The notes: generated from the sequence alone by a model not told the origin. A DNA stretch of 64,000 bases from Flavobacterium sp. ov086 (GCF_900187965.1 NZ_FZNL01000015.1:99544-163543), one strand, 5' to 3'; positions 50,746-59,960 are shown, counted from the stretch's first letter. Numbers and translations: made by a program.

Positions 50746-50850
50746 ATAAAGGAGGTTTAAGAATGAAAAACATTGACAGCTGAATTTCCTTAAAAAAACA
50801 AAATAAATTCAGAAGCAAGTAACGGCATGACCTTAATTTTTGCTTTTTAA
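50746..50850 (+). pseudogene. remnant of a second histidine kinase
   Basis: Aligns with the last 35 codons of the kinase at 48969 and with the bases after its stop: ATGAAAAACATTGACAGC versus ATGAAGAATATTGATAGC, then AAAATAAATTCAGAAG versus AAAATAAACTCAGAAG, and AATAATAAAT beyond the stop in both. An in-frame TGA replaces the Arg codon of NIDSR and a few bases are lost. This is the 3' tail of a lost paralogue. Confidence 0.75.
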
Positions 50851-50960
50851 CTAAAAATCGAATAATAAATGTGTTTTTAACGCAATATAATACGGGATAA
50901 CGTATTTTTTTGGTTCATATTTTGTAATTTCGACGAACCAAATGACCAAAAACAAAAATA

Positions 50961-51626
50961 ATGAGTACGGCTATTAAAATTGCTTTAGTCGATGACGAAG
51001 TTTTATTCCGTAAAGGGATTTCTTTTTTGTTGCAAAGAGAAGATAATATCGAGATCGTTTTTGAAGCCTCAAACGGCGAAGATCTTATTTCTCAATTAGA
51101 AGAGATCGAAACAAAACCAGATATAATTATCATGGATTTGAAAATGCCAGTATTGAATGGCGTCGAAGCGACAAAAATAATCAGAAAATTATTCCCCGAA
51201 ATTAAAATAGTGGCTTTAACAAGTTATGACACTAAATCATTTATTGCCAATATGATTCAGGTTGGTGCTGTTGCATACTTGATAAAGAGCACGACCCCAA
51301 AAGATTTAATTAGAACTATTAATGAGGTTCACAGAAAAGGATTTCATTATAATGAAAACGTTTTAAAAACAATTCAGGAAACAATAGTCTCTTCTAAAAA
51401 TACAAAAGGAAATTTAGAAACTAGTTTTCTATCGCCTCGCGAAATAGAAATTCTTCAGCTTATTTGTCAGCAAAAAACAACTTCTGAAATTGCCGAATAT
51501 CTTTACTTAAGTCCCCGAACTGTTGAAGGACATAGAAATAACTTATTGCTTAAGACTGAATCTAGAAACATTGCTGGTTTAGTTGTATATGCTATTCAAA
51601 ACGAAATTGCAGATCTAACACTGTAA
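50961..51626 (+). CDS. NarL/LuxR-type response regulator
   Basis: 221 residues. Receiver domain with acidic pair DD at 11-12, phospho-acceptor D59 in IIIMDLKMPVLNGVEATKII, conserved T in VALTSYD and K in AYLIKSTTPKDL. C-terminal LuxR HTH: FLSPREIEILQLICQQKTTS, EIAEYLYLSPRTVEGHRNNL. Likely partner of the HisKA_3 kinase at 48969, separated from it by the lipoprotein gene and kinase remnant. Confidence 0.9.
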   Translation: MSTAIKIALVDDEVLFRKGISFLLQREDNIEIVFEASNGEDLISQLEEIETKPDIIIMDLKMPVLNGVEATKIIRKLFPEIKIVALTSYDTKSFIANMIQVGAVAYLIKSTTPKDLIRTINEVHRKGFHYNENVLKTIQETIVSSKNTKGNLETSFLSPREIEILQLICQQKTTSEIAEYLYLSPRTVEGHRNNLLLKTESRNIAGLVVYAIQNEIADLTL

Positions 51627-51629
51627 ATT

Positions 51630-51755
51630 TTAGCTAGTCAGAAATTGGATTGATAATACATAGTATATAATAATTGTTAGTGCCAGTAAACAAAGACCTA
51701 TTTTTTGTATTGCATTTAATCCCTTTGGCGGGTTATTACTGTCATTAAACTTCAT
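51630..51755 (-). CDS. 41-residue membrane peptide
   Basis: Read by hand: MKFNDSNNPPKGLNAIQKIG followed by LCLLALTIIIYYVLSIQF and LTS, then TAA. A polar 17-residue head, one membrane helix of about 20, short tail: a well-formed small membrane protein. Minus-strand TAAATTTG at 51795-51802 fits a -7 box about 40 bp before the ATG. Its stop lies 4 bp from the stop of the convergent response-regulator gene. The remaining gap to 51964 has nothing else. Confidence 0.55.
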   Translation of the reverse strand: MKFNDSNNPPKGLNAIQKIGLCLLALTIIIYYVLSIQFLTS

Positions 51756-51964
51756 AGTTCCGGTTTTTCATTGATTAGGTTTATGATTTGGAAAACAAAT
51801 TTAAGTAGAAAAAGCTTTTCTGGTCCACGTGTTTTTACCTGTTTTTGTAACTTCATGCAATAGCATTAACGGAATCTGTATTTAACGTTTCAGCCTGTTA
51901 TAAAACTAGAGATCTGTTGTGTTTTTTGGTAGTTCCTTTATATCTTTACTAAAATAATTTTCTA

Positions 51965-53224
51965 ATGAATAAGAGTTTAGTTTATATTTTCATATTTCTA
52001 CTTTCATTTACTGCAAAAGCTTCGTTTATCTTACTTCCGATGGACGAAACAACTCAGCAAAATCATTTAAAAGCATACGGAATTACCTACTGGTGTTTGA
52101 GTAAAGATTATAAAGCAAGTTGGTTGCTTAATTATCGTGGTGGCTCATTTTTATTGCCTGATGTTGCCGAAATTAGAAAAGAATGTCAGATTCGTGGTGT
52201 TAGTTTTGAGGTTCTTTCAGATAGTGAAGAAGCTTCACTTTTAGAAGAGATCTCGAGCCCTTCACAAAATATGGAATCTGTTATTCTCGAAAAAGCGCCT
52301 AAAATTGCAGTTTATACTCCAAAAGGAAAACAACCTTGGGATGATGCTGTAACATTAGTATTGACATATGCCGAGATTCCTTTTACACCAATTTATGACG
52401 AAGAAGTTTTAAGTGATCAGTTGCTGCTTTATGACTGGCTGCATTTGCATCATGAAGATTTTACAGGACAATACGGAAAATTTTACGCAGCTTACAAAAA
52501 TACACCTTGGTACATTGATCAAAAAAAGGATGCCGAAACTTTGGCAACAAAACTAGGTTATGCAAAAGTGTCTCAAGAAAAAGGAGCGGTTGCAAAAAAA
52601 ATAAGAGATTTCGTGATAGGTGGTGGGTTTATGTTTGCCATGTGTTCAGCAACGGATAGTTTTGATATTGCTCTCGCTGCTGATGGAGTTGATATTTGCG
52701 AAGCTATGTTTGATGGTGATGCCAGTGATTCTAATTATCAGTCAAAATTAAACTATTCAAATTCGTTTGCTTTTAAAGATTTTACCTTAGAAAGAAGACC
52801 GGAAGTTTATGAGTTCTCAGATATTGATATGACATCAAAACGCCGAATTCCTGTTGAAAAAGATTATTTTACGTTAATGGAATTTTCTGCAAAATGGGAT
52901 CCAATCCCAAGTATGTTATGTCAAAACCATACACAGTTAGTTAAAGGTTTTATGGGACAAACAACCTCATTTGATTCTGCATTTATAAAATCAAATGTTT
53001 TGGTCATGGGAACTTGCGAACTAAATGGTGAATCAAGATATATTCATGGTGAAAAAGGTAAAGGGATGTTTACTTTTTTTGGAGGTCATGACCCTGAAGA
53101 CTTTCAACATCAGGTTGGGGATCCGCCAACGGTTTTAGATTTACATCCAAACTCTCCTGGATACAGATTAATTCTTAACAATGTATTATTTCCTGCGGCA
53201 AGAAAGAAAAAGCTGAAAACATAA
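51965..53224 (+). CDS. secreted protein, possible amidotransferase-like fold
   Basis: 419 residues with a signal peptide (SLVYIFIFLLSFTAKASF). Motifs: KIAVYTPKGKQPWDDAVTLV, LTYAEIPFTPIYDEEVL, HLHHEDFTGQYGKFY, RDFVIGGGFMFAMCSATDSF and FTFFGGHDPEDFQHQVGDPP. The GGGFMFAMC segment looks like a class I glutamine-amidotransferase nucleophile elbow, and GGHDPED could supply the His. I recall homologues labelled asparagine synthetase B, which the sequence does not support. Role unknown. Confidence 0.65.
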   Translation: MNKSLVYIFIFLLSFTAKASFILLPMDETTQQNHLKAYGITYWCLSKDYKASWLLNYRGGSFLLPDVAEIRKECQIRGVSFEVLSDSEEASLLEEISSPSQNMESVILEKAPKIAVYTPKGKQPWDDAVTLVLTYAEIPFTPIYDEEVLSDQLLLYDWLHLHHEDFTGQYGKFYAAYKNTPWYIDQKKDAETLATKLGYAKVSQEKGAVAKKIRDFVIGGGFMFAMCSATDSFDIALAADGVDICEAMFDGDASDSNYQSKLNYSNSFAFKDFTLERRPEVYEFSDIDMTSKRRIPVEKDYFTLMEFSAKWDPIPSMLCQNHTQLVKGFMGQTTSFDSAFIKSNVLVMGTCELNGESRYIHGEKGKGMFTFFGGHDPEDFQHQVGDPPTVLDLHPNSPGYRLILNNVLFPAARKKKLKT

Positions 53225-53225
53225 T

Positions 53226-54029
53226 TTAATTCAAAGAAAATTCAAACCAAATAGGAATATGATCTGATATTTTTCGGGCTTCTTTTAATGAATTGAATTG
53301 TTTATGAAATGAAATTATTCCTGAGTTGATGTGTTTTACTAACTCAGGTTGGTAAAATACATTGTCAAATTCGGATGCTAAACAATTATCAGCGAAGCAT
53401 TTTTGTTTTAATGTCGTTTTTTGATTTTGTAAAATAGACATATACCCCATTTTTTTTAAAGGATTGAAAACAGTATGAGATTGAGGACAATTAAAATCTC
53501 CCAGAAAAACCAGATTGAGGTTAGGATATTCCTGAGGCAAAAACTTAAAATATTTAATTTCTGTTTCAGGTTGCTTGCTTTTAGTAATAGCATGAAAATT
53601 TACTAGGGTAATTGATTTTTTATCAATTTCAAAAGTGGCAAAATATGGCTCACGATCAATCTCTAAATTGTATTTTTTTTCAAGCCAGGTATTTCCTTTT
53701 AACTTTATTTTAGAGCTTTTCCAGATAAATGCGTAACGTTCTCTTTTGTAGCTGCTGCCACTAGTTGGGTCACTAATCTTATAATCCCATTTTGAACCTT
53801 TTTGGTCTAGAATTGCTGTGAGTTTTGCAATTGCCTGAGCACCGCCATAACCAGCCACAACTTCTTGAATTGCTATAATATCATAGTTATTTATAGTATT
53901 GGCTATAAAATATAATTCAGATTCAGATTTTGATTTGCCAAAATTTTCTAAATTCCAGGAAAGAACTTTGGTTTGTGAAAAAGAGAAGAAACAAAAAAAT
54001 AAGAGAATAAAGCTAAGAGTTTTTTTCAT
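53226..54029 (-). CDS. secreted endonuclease/exonuclease/phosphatase protein
   Basis: 267 residues, signal peptide KKTLSFILLFFCFFSFSQ. DNase I-like fold: VLSWNLENFGKS (metal Asn), DIIAIQEVVAG (metal Glu), TLVNFHAITK (catalytic His), LVFLGDFNCPQSH (GDFN), and ISDHIPIWFEF (SDH). Active site complete. Likely an exported nuclease or phosphodiesterase. Ends tail to tail with the gene at 51965, one base apart. Confidence 0.87.
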   Translation of the reverse strand: MKKTLSFILLFFCFFSFSQTKVLSWNLENFGKSKSESELYFIANTINNYDIIAIQEVVAGYGGAQAIAKLTAILDQKGSKWDYKISDPTSGSSYKRERYAFIWKSSKIKLKGNTWLEKKYNLEIDREPYFATFEIDKKSITLVNFHAITKSKQPETEIKYFKFLPQEYPNLNLVFLGDFNCPQSHTVFNPLKKMGYMSILQNQKTTLKQKCFADNCLASEFDNVFYQPELVKHINSGIISFHKQFNSLKEARKISDHIPIWFEFSLN

Positions 54030-54117
54030 GAAGAATTTAAAAATTCAAATATAAGAATTTCAAAATTGGATAATAGATCCTTTTATTCTAATTGTTTAGA
54101 GCTTTTTAATTTTGAAT

Positions 54118-54155
54118 AAAAAAGAATAAGATAGAAAATAGTCTTATTCTTTTTT
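54118..54155 (-). terminator. terminator overlapping the small membrane gene
   Basis: AAAAAGAATAAGA pairs with TCTTATTCTTTTT. The stop codon of the gene at 54144 lies inside the right arm. Confidence 0.65.
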
Positions 54156-54311
54156 ATATCTGTTTTTTAAGGCAGTACTTATAATTATAATCTGTAAAAC
54201 AAGAAGAGCGGGAATAAATATAATTTTCCAATCTACTTCAATCCATCCTGTTTTTTCTGAAATGAAAGCAAAACTCATTGAAAGTAAAAGACAAAGGAGC
54301 ATTGTTTTCAT
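54144..54311 (-). CDS. small two-helix membrane protein
   Basis: 55 residues from ATG 54311 (MKTMLLCLLLSMSFAFISEK); the open frame reaches 54374 but with a basic, unstructured lead. Two hydrophobic segments, the second WKIIFIPALLVLQIIIISTA, then basic KNRYKKE. Resembles small proteins called transmembrane Fragile-X-F in databases, from memory. Function unknown. Confidence 0.5.
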   Translation of the reverse strand: MKTMLLCLLLSMSFAFISEKTGWIEVDWKIIFIPALLVLQIIIISTALKNRYKKE

Positions 54312-54454
54312 GATAATCTTGTTTTTGGTTGTGTTAATTTTTGAGATAAAATTAATTCTATATCTGGTTTTCATCGGTTAGTCAATAGATTAAGTACAAA
54401 TCTAAGGCTATAAAAAAGTTTTTCCTTACGTGAATCCGTAAAATCACTAAAATT

Positions 54455-55123
54455 TTAGACTAAACCAAAATCTTTAGCAATAGCAATTAAGTGAACGTTA
54501 TTGTTTGCCTTAAAATATATTTTTAGCTTGTTGATTCTTTTTTCAATACTACTTGTTCCGTTTGGAGTTATGCAAGAAGCCTTAAATTCATTTGAGATGT
54601 GTTCTAATATATATCCTTGGGCTAAAAGTTTTAAAATTGAAATATCATAAGATTCAATTTCAATCAAAGCTTTGTCATTAAAACTAAACGATAACCCTGA
54701 AGAAAGGATTTTATCTTCATTTCGAAAAGTTCCTTCGATTGCTTTTCTTAATTCTCCGATACTATTTCTTCCTTTAGAGACATAAGCATTAATGCCTAAA
54801 TCATTAAAGAGAGATTTTATTCGGTATGATTTGTCTTCAATAGAAAAAACTATTTTTTTTAATTGAGGCTGAACACCATTTATTGCTTTGATCAAATCTT
54901 CACCGCTGGTCAAGTTCGTTTTTCTGTGGTCAGTTTTAAAAGACAAATCACTTATGAGTAAATCATATGGTTCGTTTTCTATCAATGCTTTCTTCGCTTT
55001 TAATAAGCCGTCGTCACAATACTTTACATGATGAATTGTTGGGATTTTAAGGTCTTCAAGTACTTGTATAACTGCTATACTTATACTATCTAAATCTTCG
55101 GCAACTAAAACTTTTTTGAACAT
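54455..55123 (-). CDS. response regulator with LuxR-like output
   Basis: 222 residues. Receiver: acidic AEDLD at 8-12, phospho-acceptor D59 in YDLLISDLSF, S in KIVFSIED and K in AYVSKGRN. The output domain (ISILKLLAQGYILEHISNEF, then SIEKRINKLKIYFKANN) is a diverged LuxR-type HTH. Third gene of an operon with two TPR kinases, 12 bp after the second. Confidence 0.85.
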   Translation of the reverse strand: MFKKVLVAEDLDSISIAVIQVLEDLKIPTIHHVKYCDDGLLKAKKALIENEPYDLLISDLSFKTDHRKTNLTSGEDLIKAINGVQPQLKKIVFSIEDKSYRIKSLFNDLGINAYVSKGRNSIGELRKAIEGTFRNEDKILSSGLSFSFNDKALIEIESYDISILKLLAQGYILEHISNEFKASCITPNGTSSIEKRINKLKIYFKANNNVHLIAIAKDFGLV

Positions 55124-55134
55124 ACTATTTTTAT

Positions 55135-56910
55135 TTATATGGGGAAAGTGAAACTTAATTTAAAACCTTTTTCATAATTAGGGTCAAAAATAATAGTTCC
55201 ATTTATAGTTTTAATACGGCTTTCCACATTTTGCAATCCATTTTTTAAAATTAAATCACTTTTATCGCTTCCAATGCCGTTATCATTATAAGTAATGAGA
55301 ATATTTTTTTCATTTATTTTGAACGTGATACTTACTAAAGTGGCCTGGCTATGACTTTTCATGTTAAAAAAAAGCTCTTGTAAAACTCGATATAAGATAA
55401 TTTTTTTATTTCTTTCGACCTTATTCCATAAAATTGAATCGAAACCATTTAATAAAATATTAATCTGTGGAGTTTTAAATCCGGCAATCATTTCTTTTAA
55501 TGCGATAGCATAGTTTTCATTTGTCGTAATTTTACTGTTTTCTTGCGAAATGTTTCTTGTTCGCAGGTATATATTCTCTAAATTGTTTAGTAAATACTCT
55601 TTGTTTTTATCCAGTTTAAGATCTTTATTTTCTGCAAAAGCCATAGTTTGATAAACATCATATGCAAGTTCATCATGCAGTTTTTTAGAGATTCGAAGTT
55701 CGCTTTTGATGATCGCATCATCTTTTTCTTTTTTTCCTTTTGATTTTAAATGGAAACAAAGAAAAGTAACCGATCCCAGTATAAATACAATTATTATATA
55801 GGATATTATAATTCGTTTTTTTTGTCTTTCTAATTGAAGTCTATTTTCTGCCCTTTGTTCTTTAAGTTTTAGATTCTCTTCTTTGTCTTTTTTAGAAATG
55901 TATTTAATGTTAGTAAACTGATTTTTTGCAGTTTGCTTTGCAATAGTAATACTGTCTACAAGTTTAATGTAGGATATTGCATGTTGTTTTAGTGTATTTC
56001 CGTTGCTATGTTTAATTAATAATCCCAGAGTTTCGACTTTGTCTGTGGAATTATTTATTTCCGATGCGTGTTCATAAGCTTTTTGAGCATATTTTAGAGA
56101 TATACCAGGATCAGTTTTTTCAAAATACATAGAAAGATTTTTATATGTTGTAACTAACCCTTCTTGTGTTTCTGGTTTTAATCTAATTTTTAATGCTTCG
56201 TAAAAATAGTTTAATGCTTTTTTAGAATTTCCGAGTTTATAATGACAAAAACCCAGATTATTTATTACAAACGAATAGTTATTATGATTGATAACGTCGT
56301 ATTTTGAAATGTTTTTTTGTAAGGCCAGTATATTAAATATTTTCATAGCCTCTTTATATTTTTCCTGATTAATATAAATTGCACCTAAATTATTTAAAGC
56401 AATATATTTTCTCCATGCACTAGTTTTTAAGGCTATGGCTTTTTTAAAGTATATGATAGCAGTAGTGTTGTCATAATTATTTGTGTAGTTAATGCCCAAT
56501 AAATTGTATATGATCCATGAGTATCTTGGATTTTTGATCCGTTTTAAATATGGCAATGCTTCTGTTGCATTGGCTTCACTGGCAATGTAATTTCCTTGCT
56601 GAAGCTGAAGTTCAGCAATACAAGATAATGCATAAACATAATCTATAGTGTTTGTATTAGGATCACAAAGTTTTTTTGCTTTATTGAAAAAATAAATTGC
56701 GCTATCTTTTTTGTTTGTGTCAAAATAGACATCTGCAATATCAGATAATCTTTTTATTTCTACAGTATTGTCCTTTTTTTTGGGCTTTATTTGATTTTCG
56801 TTTTTATAAGATTGAAATAATAATAAAGAACCTCCTAATAATAAAAATTGTATTATTAGGAGATACTTTAAAATTGTTTTGTTAGGAATAAAACGTAATT
56901 GTTTTTTCAT
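55135..56910 (-). CDS. TPR sensor histidine kinase, second copy
   Basis: 591 residues. N-terminal signal-anchor (ILKYLLIIQFLLLGGSLLLF), periplasmic TPR repeats (about 50-300), a membrane helix IIISYIIIVFILGSVTFLCF near 375, then kinase core: AKKL-type SKKLHDELAYDVYQTMAFAE with the acceptor His, ILYRVLQELFFNMKSHSQAT and YNDNGIGSDKSD. Same architecture as the next gene and separated by 2 bp, so a tandem duplication. Probably phosphorylates the regulator at 54455. Confidence 0.87.
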   Translation of the reverse strand: MKKQLRFIPNKTILKYLLIIQFLLLGGSLLLFQSYKNENQIKPKKKDNTVEIKRLSDIADVYFDTNKKDSAIYFFNKAKKLCDPNTNTIDYVYALSCIAELQLQQGNYIASEANATEALPYLKRIKNPRYSWIIYNLLGINYTNNYDNTTAIIYFKKAIALKTSAWRKYIALNNLGAIYINQEKYKEAMKIFNILALQKNISKYDVINHNNYSFVINNLGFCHYKLGNSKKALNYFYEALKIRLKPETQEGLVTTYKNLSMYFEKTDPGISLKYAQKAYEHASEINNSTDKVETLGLLIKHSNGNTLKQHAISYIKLVDSITIAKQTAKNQFTNIKYISKKDKEENLKLKEQRAENRLQLERQKKRIIISYIIIVFILGSVTFLCFHLKSKGKKEKDDAIIKSELRISKKLHDELAYDVYQTMAFAENKDLKLDKNKEYLLNNLENIYLRTRNISQENSKITTNENYAIALKEMIAGFKTPQINILLNGFDSILWNKVERNKKIILYRVLQELFFNMKSHSQATLVSITFKINEKNILITYNDNGIGSDKSDLILKNGLQNVESRIKTINGTIIFDPNYEKGFKLSFTFPI

Positions 56911-56912
56911 AG

Positions 56913-58640
56913 TTAAACGGGGAATTTAATAAAAACTTTAAACCCTTTGCCAAGAGTGGAATCAATGTCAATTTCTCCTTTAACTGCGAGAATTCTATTC
57001 TCAATATTATGTAATCCGTTTTTAAAAGTTATACTGTTAATATCTATGCCTTTTCCGTTATCACTATAAGTGATAATGATGCTGTTATTTGTTTTTTTGA
57101 AGTTAATGCCAACTAAAGCTGCATTACTATGTTTTTTCATATTTACAAGTAATTCCTGTACTACACGATAAACAATTATTTTCTTGTTTTTTTCAATTTC
57201 ACTCCACGAAATAGTCTCAATGTCATTTAGGAGTAGATTGATATTTGGTGTGTTAAAACCCGAAATCATCTCTTTTAAATAAAAAATGTATTTTTCTGAT
57301 GTTACAATTGGACTGTTTTCTTTTGAGATATCTGTTGTTCTGGAATATATAATATCTAGATTATTCAATAATTGCTCCCTGTTTTCTGGTAAAGAAAGAT
57401 TGTTGCTTTCCGCAAAAGCCATGGTATGATATATGTCGTTGGCAAGTTCGTCATGTAGTTTTTTTGCGATACGGGTTTCGCTGTTATAAGTTGCCTCAAT
57501 TTTTTCTCGATTTCCTCTGGAAGTTAAATAGAAGTATAGGACTATTATTAAGCTTAGACTTAGAATAATCATGATGTATGAGATAATATTTCGGTTCTTT
57601 TGCCGCTCTAGCTGAAGTTCGTTTTCGGCTTTATGTGTATTTAGTTTTAAATTTTCTTCTCTTTCTTTTTTGGAGTCATATTTAATTTTTGCAAATTGAT
57701 TTTTAGATTTTTGTCTAATTTCAAAAACACTATCAGTTAAGTCAACATAAATTGTAGCATACTTTTTTAATTCTTGATTAGAGCTATTTTTGATTATCAG
57801 TTGTAATGTTGCTAATCTTTCGTCAATACAGTTTATTGCACTAAATTTTTTATAGCTATTCAGCATGTATTTCTTTGCAAGGACAGGGTCGCTTTCTTCA
57901 TAGAACTTAGCGTAATGAATGTAGATTTTTCCCAAATCGAACGATTTGTTTGCCTTTTTTCTTATTTCAAGACTTTTGCTTAAATAAGAAAGAGCTTTTT
58001 TTGAGTCACTTATTTTAAAATAGCAAAAACCAATATTGTCTAAAGTTTTTCCCAGGAATTGATAGTTTTTACTAACTTCTTTTTTTGTTATTAAAGAAAG
58101 AAAGATTTGAATAGATTCTTTGTGCTTTCCTTCTTCCATTAATATAACAGCAATATTGTTTTTTGCAGCAAGTTTTCTCCATTCTTCTGTTTTTAATTGT
58201 AAAGCCCTTTCATTGTAGAATATAGCCTTTTTATAGTCAAATGTATTTAGATAGTTTATGCTTTGAATAATATATGAATTCCATCTTTGAGAAACTTTTT
58301 TTACATATTTCAAGTAAGGAAGTGCTTCATTAATTGTGACCTCACTTCCGGCATAATCCCCATGTGTTTGCTGAATTTCTCCCATAGAGTTTAAAACAGA
58401 GACATAATTATCTGCATCAGTTACTGGATTGCAAATAGATTTAGCCTTGTTATAGTAGTAGAAAGCACTATCTGACTTGTTGTTCTTATGAAGTAATTTG
58501 TCCGCAATTGTAATGAGTTTCTCAACTTCGGCTCTAGTGTTTTTAACCGTTGTTTTTTTACAATCCTTTTTTTGACAAGAGAAGAAAAATAAAAACGAAA
58601 AAAGTAAATATATAGAAGTGCGCAATCTCTGTGGTGTCAT
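56913..58640 (-). CDS. TPR sensor histidine kinase, first copy
   Basis: 575 residues. Lipoprotein-like signal ending FFFSC (Cys about 22), TPR region (about 45-290), coiled coil, membrane helix NIISYIMIILSLSLIIVLYF, then IAKKLHDELANDIYHTMAFA, VYRVVQELLVNMKKHSNAAL, and YSDNGKGIDINS with KNGLHNIENRI. Aligns with the downstream paralogue throughout, for example DSAFYYYNKAKSICNP versus DSAIYFFNKAKKLCDP. Separate N-terminal anchoring in the two copies suggests divergence in sensing. Confidence 0.87.
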   Translation of the reverse strand: MTPQRLRTSIYLLFSFLFFFSCQKKDCKKTTVKNTRAEVEKLITIADKLLHKNNKSDSAFYYYNKAKSICNPVTDADNYVSVLNSMGEIQQTHGDYAGSEVTINEALPYLKYVKKVSQRWNSYIIQSINYLNTFDYKKAIFYNERALQLKTEEWRKLAAKNNIAVILMEEGKHKESIQIFLSLITKKEVSKNYQFLGKTLDNIGFCYFKISDSKKALSYLSKSLEIRKKANKSFDLGKIYIHYAKFYEESDPVLAKKYMLNSYKKFSAINCIDERLATLQLIIKNSSNQELKKYATIYVDLTDSVFEIRQKSKNQFAKIKYDSKKEREENLKLNTHKAENELQLERQKNRNIISYIMIILSLSLIIVLYFYLTSRGNREKIEATYNSETRIAKKLHDELANDIYHTMAFAESNNLSLPENREQLLNNLDIIYSRTTDISKENSPIVTSEKYIFYLKEMISGFNTPNINLLLNDIETISWSEIEKNKKIIVYRVVQELLVNMKKHSNAALVGINFKKTNNSIIITYSDNGKGIDINSITFKNGLHNIENRILAVKGEIDIDSTLGKGFKVFIKFPV

Positions 58641-58743
58641 GCGCCAAAAATAAAGAATTTTAGCTTTTAAAAAAGAGTATAAATACGGTATTTTGTGTAT
58701 TGATGTGTTTTTTTAGTTTCTTGCTCACATTTAGAAGTATATG

Positions 58744-58773
58744 AAAGAAAACCCTCGAAATAGAGAGTTTTCT
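58744..58773 (-). terminator. terminator of the AhpD-like gene
   Basis: AAGAAAAC.CTC pairs with GAG.GTTTTCTT around GAAATA. Confidence 0.7.
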
Positions 58774-58802
58774 TGTGGTATTACTACGGTATTTCTAGTG
58801 TA

Positions 58803-59237
58803 TTATACTGCTCTTAATCCTGTAGTTATTGCTAATCTATTCCATGAATTAATAGTAATGATCGAAAGAATAATTTCGGCAAGGTATTTTTCGTCAAATA
58901 GACTAGCAGCATTTTGATAAACTTCGTCAGATACATGATTACTGATCAGAGTAACTTGTTCAGTCAAAGCTAAGATCGCTTTCTCTTCTTCAGTATAAAC
59001 ATCCGCTTCACTCCATGCATTTAGCAAGTAAATTTTTTGCTCAGTTATACCATGTTTTCTACCATCGATAGTATGCATGTTGATACAGTATGCACAACCA
59101 TTTATTTGTGAAGCGCGAATTTTAATTAGTTCTTTATGTATAGGTGTTAATGAAGTAGTCGAAATGTATTTTTCTAAATTCATTAAGGCTTGATAAGCTT
59201 CTGGGGCAACTGTTGGGATAACGATTCTTGGTTTCAT
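58803..59237 (-). CDS. carboxymuconolactone decarboxylase/AhpD-like protein
   Basis: 144 residues. AhpD core: LIKIRASQINGCAYCINMHT with the redox CxxC and downstream His (CAYCINMH), then HGITEQKIYLLNAWSEADVY and EEEKAILALTEQVTLIS. Likely a peroxidase or its reductant. The Crp-type gene 78 bp upstream on the same strand may control it. Confidence 0.87.
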   Translation of the reverse strand: MKPRIVIPTVAPEAYQALMNLEKYISTTSLTPIHKELIKIRASQINGCAYCINMHTIDGRKHGITEQKIYLLNAWSEADVYTEEEKAILALTEQVTLISNHVSDEVYQNAASLFDEKYLAEIILSIITINSWNRLAITTGLRAV

Positions 59238-59315
59238 TTTTCTTGTTTTTTAAAGTTTGATACAAAGTTGCGGCTTATCTGCTTTAAAAAACTTGAAGTA
59301 CTTCAAGAAATACGT

Positions 59316-59888
59316 TTATATCTTTCCGGCCCTTATTTTACTCATAAATTCTGCAGAAAAATCGAGATAGGAGGCAAGCATATATTGTGGAACACGTTGT
59401 ACAAATTCTGGATTTAGACCATTAAAGTGATGGTATCTTTCTTCGGCAGACATGGTGAATAAAAACTTAATCCGCATTTGAGCAGCTCCAAAGGATTTTT
59501 GAGAAACGATTCTAAAGTAACGTTCTAGTTTTGGAATCTGAATTAAAAGAGATTCAAGTACAGACTTTTCTATAGCGATTATTTCGCAGTTCTCAACAGC
59601 CTGAATATAAAAGTGAGAAGGAGCATTGTTATGATAACTTAGATAATCAGTAATCCACCAGTTTTCGACCCCAAATTGAAGTGTTTGTTCGCTTCCTTTA
59701 TCGTTAATTATATATTGTCGCATGCATCCTTTAACTATAAAGTATGCAGTATCACAAACCTGGCCTTCCTGTAATACAAGGGCTTTCTTTTTGATTGTAG
59801 ACAAACTTAAACTCGATTCAAGAATACCAATCTCTGAAGATTCGAGAGGCACGAATTTTTCTATGTGATTAAAAAGAGATTCAAACAT
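59316..59888 (-). CDS. Crp/Fnr family regulator
   Basis: 190 residues. Cyclic-nucleotide-type beta roll: KKKALVLQEGQVCDTAYFIV, KGCMRQYIINDKGSEQTLQF, then the long dimer helix. The C-terminal HTH is diverged (VPQYMLASYLDFSAEFMSKI, then RAGKI). The phosphate-binding RxA motif of true cAMP binders is absent, as usual in Bacteroidota members. Probably regulates the AhpD-like gene. Confidence 0.83.
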   Translation of the reverse strand: MFESLFNHIEKFVPLESSEIGILESSLSLSTIKKKALVLQEGQVCDTAYFIVKGCMRQYIINDKGSEQTLQFGVENWWITDYLSYHNNAPSHFYIQAVENCEIIAIEKSVLESLLIQIPKLERYFRIVSQKSFGAAQMRIKFLFTMSAEERYHHFNGLNPEFVQRVPQYMLASYLDFSAEFMSKIRAGKI

Positions 59889-59960
59889 TTATTACTATTT
59901 GATTTTATGCAAATGTACTTTTTAAATTCAAATCTTAAAGATTAGAATTAGCTATAAAAC

